From positions 1 to 64,000 of the forward strand of contig DYDA01000009.1 of the NCBI GenBank assembly GCA_020718105.1: a stretch of DNA of 64,000 bases, written 5' to 3'. The position numbers were made by a program, and so were the translations under genes. The notes under the pieces were generated by a model. That model was given only the letters and a program-made list of their open reading frames with translations, made no database searches and was not told where the DNA came from. Of this stretch, positions 29,387 to 38,878 are shown piece by piece (position 1 is the first letter of the stretch; every line of letters starts with the position of its first letter). This DNA comes from Micavibrio sp. GTDB lineage: Bacteria > Pseudomonadota > Alphaproteobacteria > UBA9219.

Positions 29387-31951
29387 TTAAAGCGTACTTG
29401 TTTTCTTGCCCATGGCATTAATCAGCGAAGTGATGAGCGCCGCCCAATAGGGCAGGGTTTGAACCAGCAACATTCCCGACCAAAGAACGGCGTTTTGATT
29501 GGACGTCTCGAACTTATAAAGAATCGAGAAGGCCGCGATTAAGAGGGCGAGCAAAAGGCCGATTTCTTCTTGTGCCATTAGAAAGGCTTGCGTAGCGGCT
29601 GGCTTATCATCGCATTTGGGGGTGCGGATAAAGGGCTTGCCTGATGTGAACAAGCCTTGCCAGACCGCGCGTCCCACGGCGTGGGTGAGGGCCATGCCCG
29701 CCAGTGCCGCGCCAAGGCGATCCCGCCAGCCGCACTTGACGCGCACATGATAAAGCCACAAGCCTGCGACGACTTTGAAGACAAAGACGCTAAGCGTTGG
29801 AATCAGAAAAACGGCGGGGGGAAACTCCACCCATTTCAGGAGGAGAAGAATCGACCAGAAAACGGCCGCCGCGACAAAGACCATATGCGCGGCATCGGCA
29901 AACCATGGAAGCCAGCCCGATACAAAATGATAGCGTTGCCCCGATGTCAGCCTTGCGCCGTCCAGCCCTTTTTCTTCGCTGAGCGCGCGCCAGTGGCGCT
30001 TGAGAATTTGCACCGCGCCATAGGCCCAGCGGAAGCGTTGCGTTTTATAGCCGCCGAAACTGTCAGGGATCAGGCCGCGTCCAAGCGAGTGTTCAAGATA
30101 CACGGCCTCATAGCCTTTTTCGAAGAGGCGTAAGCCAAGTTCGGCATCCTCACAAATGCACCACTCCGCCCAGCCTTTAACGCTGCTGAGCAGATCGCGG
30201 CGGATCAGTGTCATCGTGCCGTGTTGGATGATCGCATTGCGTTCATTGCGTTGAACCATGCCGATGTGGAAAAAGCCTGCGTACTCCCAATAGCAAAGCC
30301 GTTTAAAGAGGCTTTCGCTGGCGTCGCGGTAATCTTGTGGCGCTTGCACAATGGCGACTTCGGGTTTGTCAAAGTAGGGGATGGTTGCCCGAAGCCAGTC
30401 GGCAGAGACGATGTAATCGCTATCGATGACGCCGACGATGGCGGCATCCTTGGCCGTTTGGGTAAGGGCGAAGTTGAGCGCCCCCGCCTTAAAGCCCGGC
30501 CATTGGGGAAGATGGAAAAAGCGAAAACGAGGCCCCAGTTTGGCACAGTGGTCTTGCAAAGGTTTCCAAACTTCTTCGTCTTTGGTGTTGTTGTCTATGA
30601 CAAGAACTTCAAAATTAGGATAGGCCAGATCAGCCAGAGCATTCAGCGTTTCAATGACCATTTGCGGCGGCTCGTTATAACACGGCACATGGATGGATAC
30701 TTTGGGCGCGTTCTTGGCGGGCTCTTGGTCAATCGGTGGGAAGGCGCGTTTGCGGTTGGCCCACATGACCTCGGTCAGCTCTAGCCCGTCCACCAGCAAA
30801 AGCGCCAGCAAGACAATTTGAAAACCGATCAAGACAATCCACGCGATGGTGTTGGCGTTGATGATTTTCTCAGCCATTGCGACCATGATCGCCCAAATTA
30901 AAAGAGAGGCGACGGCTTGGATAAGGGCGGCATAAAACACTTGGCCTGCAAATTTTAAATCTTGCCGTTTGCGCACAAACCATTGGATGGGGAACAGAGC
31001 CAAAAGCGAAGCGACAAGGCAGCCCCAAAACCAGTGAATGGATTCGCGAACAATGCCGCTCATCGTAAATTTGACGTTGCGATCAGCGTCCCAAAGTCCC
31101 CAATGCGCGCCGACGGTTCCTTCGATCCCGCGCTTCCACGGCGCATCGATGGATTCAACGATGGAATAATCAAGCCGCGCTTCACTCGCATAGATTAAAA
31201 ATTCACGGATGAATTTTGCTTGGTTGATTTGTGAGGGTTCTGCGCCTTTGATCCATTGCCCTTCGCTGGGCCAACCGACTTCGCCCAGAAGGATGTGCTT
31301 ATCAGGAAAAGCGGCTTGCAGTTGATCCATGCGATACTTGACATAGGGCAGGGCACCCAAAATATCGACGCCTTCCCAATAAGGAAGGATGTGAACCGTG
31401 ATGAAGTCCACAGCGCGGGCCAGTTCCGGATGATCCAGCCAAACATGCCAAGGTTCAGCCGTTGTAACGGGAATATCAATCTCGCGTTTGACGCGCTCGA
31501 TATAGGCCACGAGCGCCTCAACAGTTGTGTCGGCGCGCAAGATCGTTTCATTGCCGACGATGGCGCGTTTGATGTTGCTGTGTTCTTTGGCCAGCCGGAT
31601 CAGGCGTTCGATTTCCGCCACGTTATCTTTATCGTTAGGCGATATCCACGCGCCCGCAAAAACACTCAGTTTATTTTTTTTTGCCAGAGGGATGATGCGG
31701 TCAAGGCCATCACTAAGGCCATAAAGGCGAATGGCTTCGGCTTGACCTGCAATAAGGCTCATGTCTGTGATGATTTGCTCATCGCTGAGGCGGCTGGAGT
31801 CGTTGCCTGCTTGCCAAGCGCTATAGGACAGGCTGTTGATTTTGCCGCCCCACGGTTTTTGCCATGCCCCCTGGTTGACAAGTGCCCAAACAGACAGATT
31901 GCCTGTCAGGACAATAAGAAGAACAAGAAGCGTGTGTTGAATTGTTCTCAT
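29387..31951 (-). CDS. GH17 (beta-1,3-glucanase-like) + GT2 glycosyltransferase fusion, membrane protein
   Basis: N-terminal GH17-like VGNETILR, LGEVGWPSEG; C-terminal GT2 VSIHVPCYNEPPQMVIETLNAL, GVIDSDY, QRFRWAYGAVQILK plus TM helices. Confidence 0.85.
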   Translation of the reverse strand: MRTIQHTLLVLLIVLTGNLSVWALVNQGAWQKPWGGKINSLSYSAWQAGNDSSRLSDEQIITDMSLIAGQAEAIRLYGLSDGLDRIIPLAKKNKLSVFAGAWISPNDKDNVAEIERLIRLAKEHSNIKRAIVGNETILRADTTVEALVAYIERVKREIDIPVTTAEPWHVWLDHPELARAVDFITVHILPYWEGVDILGALPYVKYRMDQLQAAFPDKHILLGEVGWPSEGQWIKGAEPSQINQAKFIREFLIYASEARLDYSIVESIDAPWKRGIEGTVGAHWGLWDADRNVKFTMSGIVRESIHWFWGCLVASLLALFPIQWFVRKRQDLKFAGQVFYAALIQAVASLLIWAIMVAMAEKIINANTIAWIVLIGFQIVLLALLLVDGLELTEVMWANRKRAFPPIDQEPAKNAPKVSIHVPCYNEPPQMVIETLNALADLAYPNFEVLVIDNNTKDEEVWKPLQDHCAKLGPRFRFFHLPQWPGFKAGALNFALTQTAKDAAIVGVIDSDYIVSADWLRATIPYFDKPEVAIVQAPQDYRDASESLFKRLCYWEYAGFFHIGMVQRNERNAIIQHGTMTLIRRDLLSSVKGWAEWCICEDAELGLRLFEKGYEAVYLEHSLGRGLIPDSFGGYKTQRFRWAYGAVQILKRHWRALSEEKGLDGARLTSGQRYHFVSGWLPWFADAAHMVFVAAAVFWSILLLLKWVEFPPAVFLIPTLSVFVFKVVAGLWLYHVRVKCGWRDRLGAALAGMALTHAVGRAVWQGLFTSGKPFIRTPKCDDKPAATQAFLMAQEEIGLLLALLIAAFSILYKFETSNQNAVLWSGMLLVQTLPYWAALITSLINAMGKKTSTL

Positions 31952-31957
31952 GGCGTT

Positions 31958-32581
31958 TTAGATTTTCTTGCTTTGCCTCATTTTTTCGGTCTTTTCGTCT
32001 AAGGAACGCAAAAGGGTCGGCATGCCTTCGCGCTTGATGATTGACGTAAAATCGGCGCGGCGCGTAGCGAGTTCACTGATTGAGGCATCAAGATAAACAT
32101 CAACGATGCGCAAAGCGCCCGCTTCATCAGGCCGAAGAAGATAGTTGAGAATGACGGGAGTGCTGCCCTTGGGCGTTAATGTCGTTTCAACCATGATGCC
32201 GCCACCCGCTGCTGGTTTCTCGCCGCCGACTTTGAAGACTTCGCCATCGTATTTTGTAAAGCGGCTGGCGTAAGTTGCGATGGAAAAAGCGGAAAAAGAG
32301 CCTACCAGTTTTTCTTGTTCCTCGTGGCTGGCTTTCACCCAAGCGGCGCCGACAGCATAACGCGCCATAAGAGGCAGGTTGAACGTGGCCGAGACGGCAG
32401 GCTCCAGCTTTTTATAACGTCCCTCAAAACCAAGCTCTGGGCCCTCTTGCATGGTTGTTTGAAGAGCATCGTAGAATTTCTGAACGATGGCGGCGGCAGG
32501 CGTTTCGGCTTGCGCGGGCGCGGCCAAAAAGAGAGTCGTAAGAAAAAAGGGAAGGGCAAGAAAGGTCGCAACGCGTTTCAT
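31958..32581 (-). CDS. MlaC/Ttg2D (HpnM-like) periplasmic ABC-transport auxiliary protein
   Basis: Signal peptide; AVSATFNLPLMARYAVGAAWVKASHEEQEKLVGSFSAFSIATYASRF. Confidence 0.8.
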   Translation of the reverse strand: MKRVATFLALPFFLTTLFLAAPAQAETPAAAIVQKFYDALQTTMQEGPELGFEGRYKKLEPAVSATFNLPLMARYAVGAAWVKASHEEQEKLVGSFSAFSIATYASRFTKYDGEVFKVGGEKPAAGGGIMVETTLTPKGSTPVILNYLLRPDEAGALRIVDVYLDASISELATRRADFTSIIKREGMPTLLRSLDEKTEKMRQSKKI

Positions 32582-32688
32582 CAAAAACCACCGAAAAAGA
32601 TCAAGGGAATAGGAACAAGCAAGGGGCGCTTTTTTCAACGCCCCACACCATAGCGGAATATGCCCCCCGTTCAAGGCGAAAGTATGGC

Positions 32689-32982
32689 TTATGAAGCGTC
32701 CCTGATTTGAACCGCTGCTTTTAAAAGGTCGTTGACGCGCGTTTGCCAGCCTTTGCCGCTGGCTTTCAGGGCGGTCAGAACTTCCGTATCAAGGCTTAGG
32801 CTCACGACGGTTTTGCTGCGTCCGGCGGGTCTCCCACGCCCCCGCTTATAAGCCGCGACGATTTCCGGCGCGACTTCGCTGGCGGGACGCATCTTTCTCA
32901 TAAGGGAAAGGGGGAGCGGCGGCAGTGCAGCAGAATCCCAATCGGCTTTCGAAATCTTAGATGGTTTACGTGTTGTCGTCAT
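32689..32982 (-). CDS. brnA: BrnA-type antitoxin
   Basis: KRGRGRPAGRSKTVVSLSLDTEVLTALKASGKGWQTRVNDLLKAAV; overlaps toxin ORF. Confidence 0.88.
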   Translation of the reverse strand: MTTTRKPSKISKADWDSAALPPLPLSLMRKMRPASEVAPEIVAAYKRGRGRPAGRSKTVVSLSLDTEVLTALKASGKGWQTRVNDLLKAAVQIRDAS

Positions 32983-33232
32983 AAAAACGCCTTTCCCGAT
33001 TATTGGCCTTACGGAGTCCAATAATCCGTATTTTATTTTTGCGTAGCGTATAAACCATGACATGCAAACGACCCCAAATTGTGCCATAGGCAACAAAACG
33101 AGCTTCGCCATAGTCCTTGCGCGTGTCTTCTACGGCTTGAGCTGTTTCCCAATCGAACACCTCCGCATGGTCGAAATCGACGCCATGCCGGATCAAGTTC
33201 ATTCTGGCTTTATTCTCATCCCACTCATACAT
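32966..33232 (-). CDS. brnT: BrnT-type RNase toxin
   Basis: YEWDENKARMNLIRHGVDFDHAEVFDWETA...RKNKIRIIGLRKANNRERRFYDD. Confidence 0.92.
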   Translation of the reverse strand: MYEWDENKARMNLIRHGVDFDHAEVFDWETAQAVEDTRKDYGEARFVAYGTIWGRLHVMVYTLRKNKIRIIGLRKANNRERRFYDDNT

Positions 33233-33249
33233 CGTGAACACGTGTTTCT

Positions 33250-33271
33250 AATAAATATAGCTATATTTATT
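33250..33271. promoter_or_regulatory. perfect 22-bp palindrome upstream of brnT, putative BrnA operator
   Basis: AATAAATATAGCTATATTTATT. Confidence 0.65.
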
Positions 33272-33278
33272 CAGTTTG

Positions 33279-35291
33279 TCAAGCGCTGGCGATCACCGTT
33301 TTGGCGGCCTCAACCCCAAGAGCCTCAAGGGCGGTTGCGACGATATGCTTGGCGGTTAAGCCTGCTTCCTCGTACTGCTTGACTTGCGTGTCTTGCAATT
33401 GGAAGCGATCGGGCAGAGTCATGCAGCGGATTTTCATCCCGTGATCCATCGCTCCCAGATTGGCCAGATGATGCACAACATGGCTGCCGAACCCGCCGAT
33501 AGAGCCTTCCTCAATCGTGATCAGAACCTCATGGTTTTTGGCGAGGCGTTGGATCATTTCCAGATCAAGCGGCTTGGCAAAGCGCAGATCGGCGATGGTG
33601 GTGGAAAGGCCACGCGAATCTAATTCCTCCGCCGCTTTACGGCATTCGCCAAGGCGCGTGCCAAGGTTGAGCAGCGCAATCTTGCTTCCTTCCTTGACGA
33701 TGCGGCCACGTCCGATGGTCAGGACTTCGCCACGGTCGGGCAGCTCCATGCCAGAGCTATCGGCGCGAGGATACCGCACTGCCGTAGGGCGATCGTTGAT
33801 GGCGGCGGCGGTTGCGACCATGTGGGTCATTTCAACCTCGTCCGAGGGCGCCATAACGATGATATCGGGAAGGCAGCCCATCAAAGCCAAATCGAACGAT
33901 CCGGCATGTGTCGCGCCATCCGCGCCCACCAAACCGGCGCGATCCATCATCAAACGAACAGGCAGCTTTTGCAAAACGACATCGTGCATGACTTGGTCAT
34001 AGGCGCGTTGCATGAATGAAGAGTAGATGGCGCAGAAAGGTTTAAGCCCTTCGCAAGCCAAGCCTGCGGCAAAGGTGACCGCGTGCTGCTCGGCAATACC
34101 AACATCGAACAGGCGGCCTTCAAAACGGCGACCAAAGATATCAAGGCCCGTTCCGGCGGGCATGGCGGCGGTAATGGCGACGATCTTGTCGTCATGTTCG
34201 GCCTCTTTGACCAGAGCATCGGCAAACACACGCGTGAAGGATGGGGGCGCGTTCTTGGCGCTTTCTTGTGCGCCTGTGACGATGTTGAATTTGGCGACGC
34301 CATGCATTTTGTCGGGCGCGCAGACGGCGGGCGCATAGCCATGCCCTTTTTCTGTCACGATATGGATCAAAACGGGGCCGCCCTCTTGATTATCGCGCAC
34401 GTTTTCCAAAACAGGAATCAAATGGTCAAAGTTATGACCATCGATGGGGCCAACATAATAGAATCCCATTTCCTCAAACAGCGTGCCGCCTGTCACAAGC
34501 CCACGGGCGTAATGCTCAGCCTTACGCGCCGCTTCCTTTAAAGGGCGGGGGAAAATGTTGGCAAACTCTTTGCCGATATGGCGGAGCTTGCGGTATTCCT
34601 TAGACGATGCGATGCGTGAAAGGTATGAGCTAATCGCCCCTGTTGGCGGCGCAATCGACATATCATTGTCATTGAGAATGACGATAAGGCGCGAATCCAT
34701 CGCGCCCGCGTTGTTCAACGCCTCATAGGCCATGCCTGCGCTGATCGAGCCATCGCCGATCACGGCAATCACTTGGTTTTTCTTTTGTGCGAAATCACGC
34801 CCTACCGCAAAGCCTACCGCTGCCGAAATGGATGTAGAGCTGTGCCCCGCGCCGAACGGATCGTATTCGCTTTCCTCGCGCTTTGTAAAACCTGATAGCC
34901 CGCCGCCTTGACGCAGCGTGCGGATGCGATCCCTGCGACCCGTAAGAATCTTGTGAGGATAAACCTGATGCCCAACATCCCAAATCAACGTGTCGTCAGG
35001 CGTGTTAAAGACGTAATGCAGCGCAACGGTTAGTTCAACCACACCAAGGCCAGAGCCGAAATGCCCACCTGTGGACGAGACGGTATCGATCACTTCGGCG
35101 CGAAGCTCATCCGCCAGTTGCGGCAACTGTTCGGGCGTCAGCTTTCGCAGGTCATAAGGCACTTTGACCGTATCAAGAAGCGGCGTGGCAGGGCGACCAT
35201 TGAATGAGGGCACATCGCCTGCCTCAACAACGCATCCTTCGTCGGGACATAGGGCGTGCAAGGGTTTCTTATTTTTTTGGGTGAGCGACAC
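33279..35291 (-). CDS. dxs: 1-deoxy-D-xylulose-5-phosphate synthase
   Basis: [59 protein letters not shown]. Confidence 0.97.
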   Translation of the reverse strand: MSLTQKNKKPLHALCPDEGCVVEAGDVPSFNGRPATPLLDTVKVPYDLRKLTPEQLPQLADELRAEVIDTVSSTGGHFGSGLGVVELTVALHYVFNTPDDTLIWDVGHQVYPHKILTGRRDRIRTLRQGGGLSGFTKREESEYDPFGAGHSSTSISAAVGFAVGRDFAQKKNQVIAVIGDGSISAGMAYEALNNAGAMDSRLIVILNDNDMSIAPPTGAISSYLSRIASSKEYRKLRHIGKEFANIFPRPLKEAARKAEHYARGLVTGGTLFEEMGFYYVGPIDGHNFDHLIPVLENVRDNQEGGPVLIHIVTEKGHGYAPAVCAPDKMHGVAKFNIVTGAQESAKNAPPSFTRVFADALVKEAEHDDKIVAITAAMPAGTGLDIFGRRFEGRLFDVGIAEQHAVTFAAGLACEGLKPFCAIYSSFMQRAYDQVMHDVVLQKLPVRLMMDRAGLVGADGATHAGSFDLALMGCLPDIIVMAPSDEVEMTHMVATAAAINDRPTAVRYPRADSSGMELPDRGEVLTIGRGRIVKEGSKIALLNLGTRLGECRKAAEELDSRGLSTTIADLRFAKPLDLEMIQRLAKNHEVLITIEEGSIGGFGSHVVHHLANLGAMDHGMKIRCMTLPDRFQLQDTQVKQYEEAGLTAKHIVATALEALGVEAAKTVIASA

Positions 35292-35336
35292 AACGGTTCT
35301 CCTGAATTATTACTATCGAATAAGGGATTGATGAAT

Positions 35337-35570
35337 TCAAGATTCGCGTTTCCACGTGATCTGAAATTCTATTTCTTCTTGGTCGGCGGCGCGTTCATGC
35401 TCTATGTTGAAAAGGGCATGAGTGGGAACATGAAGCCGTTCACCAGCAATTTGGATATCAAACCGCTCTCCTTTCTCAAGGCAATCAGCAAGCCTGCGAA
35501 GTTTTTCGACAAACTGATTTGTCGGATAGGTTTTCTCGATATCGCGCTTTTTCGTTTTTACAACACTCAT
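35337..35570 (-). CDS. amphi-Trp domain-like small protein
   Basis: FDIQIAGERLHVPTHALFNIEHERAADQEEIEFQITWKR. Confidence 0.65.
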   Translation of the reverse strand: MSVVKTKKRDIEKTYPTNQFVEKLRRLADCLEKGERFDIQIAGERLHVPTHALFNIEHERAADQEEIEFQITWKRES

Positions 35571-36095
35571 TTTTGTCCCCTTTTGCCCCCCCTTGTTTTT
35601 GATACGGATAGGTTGACAACTCCAATGTTGAACGGCGCAGACAACAGCGCAACAAAGGGGCTGTGAACGGCATGGAATCTCTTTCATATCACTTTCAGGG
35701 CGTAAGGCAGTAGGACTAGACCCATCCCCCCCTCTATTGCAAGAAGAGCGTTACTTTCGCGCAACAGAGTCGTTAGGTTATGTTGCTTTGCAACATTGGA
35801 GGGAGGGGCGTCGTGCCTCTTTTATTCAAAACACATGAAATTTAGCTTCCGCAAAAAGATGATTCAGAAAAGCGTTTGTTTTCAATGGGATACATGGGGT
35901 CTTCGATTTTGACAAAATCGTTATATTTCATGGACATAAATGGTTAATCCGGTACAAACAGACTCAAAAGCGTCTCTCAGTAGCCTTCTGCTCGACGTAC
36001 GGCCTCAAAAAAGGGGAGATTCGTTGATTCTATTGTATTTTTTTGTGGGTCAAACGAGGGGGCGGGAGATGCCCCCCAAGCCGCTTAAGGAAGGG

Positions 36096-36662
36096 TTAAA
36101 TATAAGGACTGTTTTGGAGACGTTGCTGCGCCTTTTTATCGATAGGTTCAGGCTGGGGGTCTTCTCTATGGCCAAAGTTAAAGTTATAGACGTTGGTTTT
36201 TGCTGACGCGGGCTCCAGCCGTTGCACGGAAGCTTTAATCTCGCTGATCTCTTTGGCGACGGCTTTAAACGCGCCCTCTACCGTTGGCCGCTGGGTAGCA
36301 GGAAGAAAATAAAAAAGCGCGCTAATAACAAGGCTGGAGATAGCGCCAGAGATCAGGCCGGAAGTCAGGGTGGGGACGAAAGCAGTTCTGTTGTGAATTT
36401 CTGATATTTTTCCTTGTTCGCTTTTTAGAAATGTTTCCTCTGCAGCTTTTAAAATTTTGTCCGTCTGTTCTTCGCTGTTTAAAATCCTATGTGCCGTTGG
36501 AATAGGCAGGGAGTCATCATCCAGATACTGGGAGAACGTAGCAAATGCCATCAAAGATGATATTCTTCCAGATTTTGCATAAGCTTGAAGAAAAACGTCC
36601 TGGGCTTTTAGCCGTATGGCATTTTTCGATGACGGAAGGGATTGCTTCTTATTTCTACTCAT
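36096..36662 (-). CDS. hypothetical protein with one TM helix
   Basis: TSGLISGAISSLVISALFYFLPA TM segment. Confidence 0.55.
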   Translation of the reverse strand: MSRNKKQSLPSSKNAIRLKAQDVFLQAYAKSGRISSLMAFATFSQYLDDDSLPIPTAHRILNSEEQTDKILKAAEETFLKSEQGKISEIHNRTAFVPTLTSGLISGAISSLVISALFYFLPATQRPTVEGAFKAVAKEISEIKASVQRLEPASAKTNVYNFNFGHREDPQPEPIDKKAQQRLQNSPYI

Positions 36663-36739
36663 AATTTTTCTCCCATTTTTCAGGCAAGAAATTATCAAAA
36701 TGTATTAATAAAGGCGTGTCGAATTTCTACCGGAAACCA

Positions 36740-37036
36740 TCAATCGTTATCGCAGGTCTTTTGCGAATGATGGTGATTGTGCCCATTGGGGCGGTTGGCG
36801 TATTCGGAAGCGATATCGAGAATTGCATTTCCAATGGCTATTCCCACCTTGGCGGGAACTGGCTGAGATGAAATGATCCACCAATCTTTTTGGAGCTTCG
36901 TTAAGCCAGAGGGGGGGGCAATGGGATGTTCTGCCAAAGATGTTCCTGCGGCAGCGCCGATTTGTTTTGCAGAAAGACTATGTTTTGACATATCCGTCAC
37001 CATTCCTTGAGGAGAGTATGGCGCAGTATAAAACAT
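36740..37036 (-). CDS. hypothetical small protein
   Basis: Isolated ORF with plausible start; no family recognised. Confidence 0.4.
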   Translation of the reverse strand: MFYTAPYSPQGMVTDMSKHSLSAKQIGAAAGTSLAEHPIAPPSGLTKLQKDWWIISSQPVPAKVGIAIGNAILDIASEYANRPNGHNHHHSQKTCDND

Positions 37037-37311
37037 TATCGTTTCCTTTCAAAAAGAATTAGAGCGTTATCATGAGAAGCAGTGTAAAAGGTATTGTGCG
37101 GGATGTCAGGAAAAATATACAATACTTTCATGGTGTTAGCTTAATAAAACCTTAATTGGTTTCTGAAAAATTAAGTTTAGGGCTACATTCTTGTTTTGCT
37201 TTCGGCCTTCGCAGGCGTGGGTGGCGGCGCGGTGGCCTTTTCTTTCTTTTCTCTCTGGTTTTTGTTATGTCCTTTCCCATGCTTTAGGCTTGTTGAAAGA
37301 AAGAAGGTTTT

Positions 37312-38646
37312 TTGATGCCCCGTAAACTTTTTGGAACCGATGGTATCCGTGGCCGCGCCAATCAAGAGCCAATGACGGCCACGACGGCGCTGTCCGTCGC
37401 GATGGCCGCTGCGCGGCTGTTTCGTCGCGGGGCGCATCGTCATCGCGTCGTGATTGGTAAGGACACGCGCCTGTCTGGCTATTTGTTAGAGCCTGCGCTG
37501 ACGGCGGGGTTTATCGCGCAGGGCATGGATGTTATTTTGCTGGGTCCCTTGCCGACGCCTGCCGTCGCGATGTTGACGAAAAGTCTACGCGCTGATTTGG
37601 GCGTGATGATCTCGGCCTCGCATAACCCTTATGCTGACAACGGCATCAAGTTGTTTGCACCGGATGGACAAAAGTTGTCGGACGAGTTGGAAGAGCAAAT
37701 TGAGGCTCTGATGGATGATCCCGAAAAGGACTTGGCGGCTTCGGACGTCTTGGGCAAGGCCTCGCGGCTTGAGGATGCGCAAGGCCGTTATGTCGAGTTT
37801 GTCAAGGCGACGTTTCCGGTGGGGCAGCGTCTTGATGGCCTTAAAATTGTGATCGATTGTGCCAATGGCGCGGCGTACAAAGTTGCGCCGACGGTTTTGT
37901 GGGAGTTGGGCGCCGAGGTGATCCCCGTTGCCATCACGCCCAACGGGCGCAACATCAATGATCATTGCGGCGCGACGCATACCGATTTAATGCGCGAGAC
38001 TGTTTTGCTTCATGGCGCGGATGTCGGGATTTCTTTGGATGGTGATGCCGACCGTTTGATCATGGCCGATGAAAAAGGACAAGTCATCGATGGTGATCAG
38101 TTGATGGCGCTCATTGCCAAGGCGTGGGCAGCGCAAGGCCGCCTTAAGGGGGGCAAGTTGGCGACGACGGTTATGTCCAATCTGGGGCTAGAGCGGTTTT
38201 TAAAAACGATAGGCCTTGGCATGATCCGTGCGAACGTAGGCGATCGTTATGTTGTTGAGGCGATGCGCGAGCAAGGCTGTAACTTAGGCGGTGAGCAATC
38301 AGGCCATATGGTTCTTTCCGATTATTCAACAACGGGCGATGGGCTTTTGACGGCGCTGCAAGTGTTGGCCGTGATAGGCGAGGCGGGAAAGCCCGCCAGT
38401 CAAGTGTGCCGCTTGTTTGAGCCTGTGCCTCAGCTTTTGAAAAGCGTGAAGGTCTCCCGCGATGTGATGAACGATCCGGCCTTTTTGGACGCGATTAAGG
38501 TGGCTGAAGGAAAGCTTAACGGCGGCGGGCGTTTGCTTGTGCGCAAATCCGGTACGGAAAATCTGGTGCGCGTGATGGCCGAAGGTGATGACCCTGCTTT
38601 GGTTGAATCCATTGTGAACGATCTGATAGCCATGATCGCGCCGTAA
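37312..38646 (+). CDS. glmM: phosphoglucosamine mutase
   Basis: [60 protein letters not shown]. Confidence 0.97.
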   Translation: MMPRKLFGTDGIRGRANQEPMTATTALSVAMAAARLFRRGAHRHRVVIGKDTRLSGYLLEPALTAGFIAQGMDVILLGPLPTPAVAMLTKSLRADLGVMISASHNPYADNGIKLFAPDGQKLSDELEEQIEALMDDPEKDLAASDVLGKASRLEDAQGRYVEFVKATFPVGQRLDGLKIVIDCANGAAYKVAPTVLWELGAEVIPVAITPNGRNINDHCGATHTDLMRETVLLHGADVGISLDGDADRLIMADEKGQVIDGDQLMALIAKAWAAQGRLKGGKLATTVMSNLGLERFLKTIGLGMIRANVGDRYVVEAMREQGCNLGGEQSGHMVLSDYSTTGDGLLTALQVLAVIGEAGKPASQVCRLFEPVPQLLKSVKVSRDVMNDPAFLDAIKVAEGKLNGGGRLLVRKSGTENLVRVMAEGDDPALVESIVNDLIAMIAP

Positions 38647-38657
38647 GGGATGTAAGG

Positions 38658-38843
38658 CCAACCGCCCTATGAACCCACCCCTATCGTCATTGCGAGCGAG
38701 CGCATGCGAGCGCGGCAATCCATCTCCCACACTTTCCACAAAAGCCCCTATTCGCCACTTCAGGTGATGGATCGCCACGCTCCGCCTTCGGCTCCGCTCG
38801 CGATGACGGATTCTATTTGAGAGTCGTTTCATTGGGCGGTTGG
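38658..38843. repeat. nested inverted-repeat intergenic element
   Basis: Outer CCAACCGCCCTATGA / TCATTGGGCGGTTGG; inner GTCATTGCGAGCG...GCAATCCATC / GATGGATCGCCACGC...CGATGAC. Confidence 0.75.
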
Positions 38844-38878
38844 TATAAGGCCAACTCTTGCCCTGTTTTGGGTATCTA

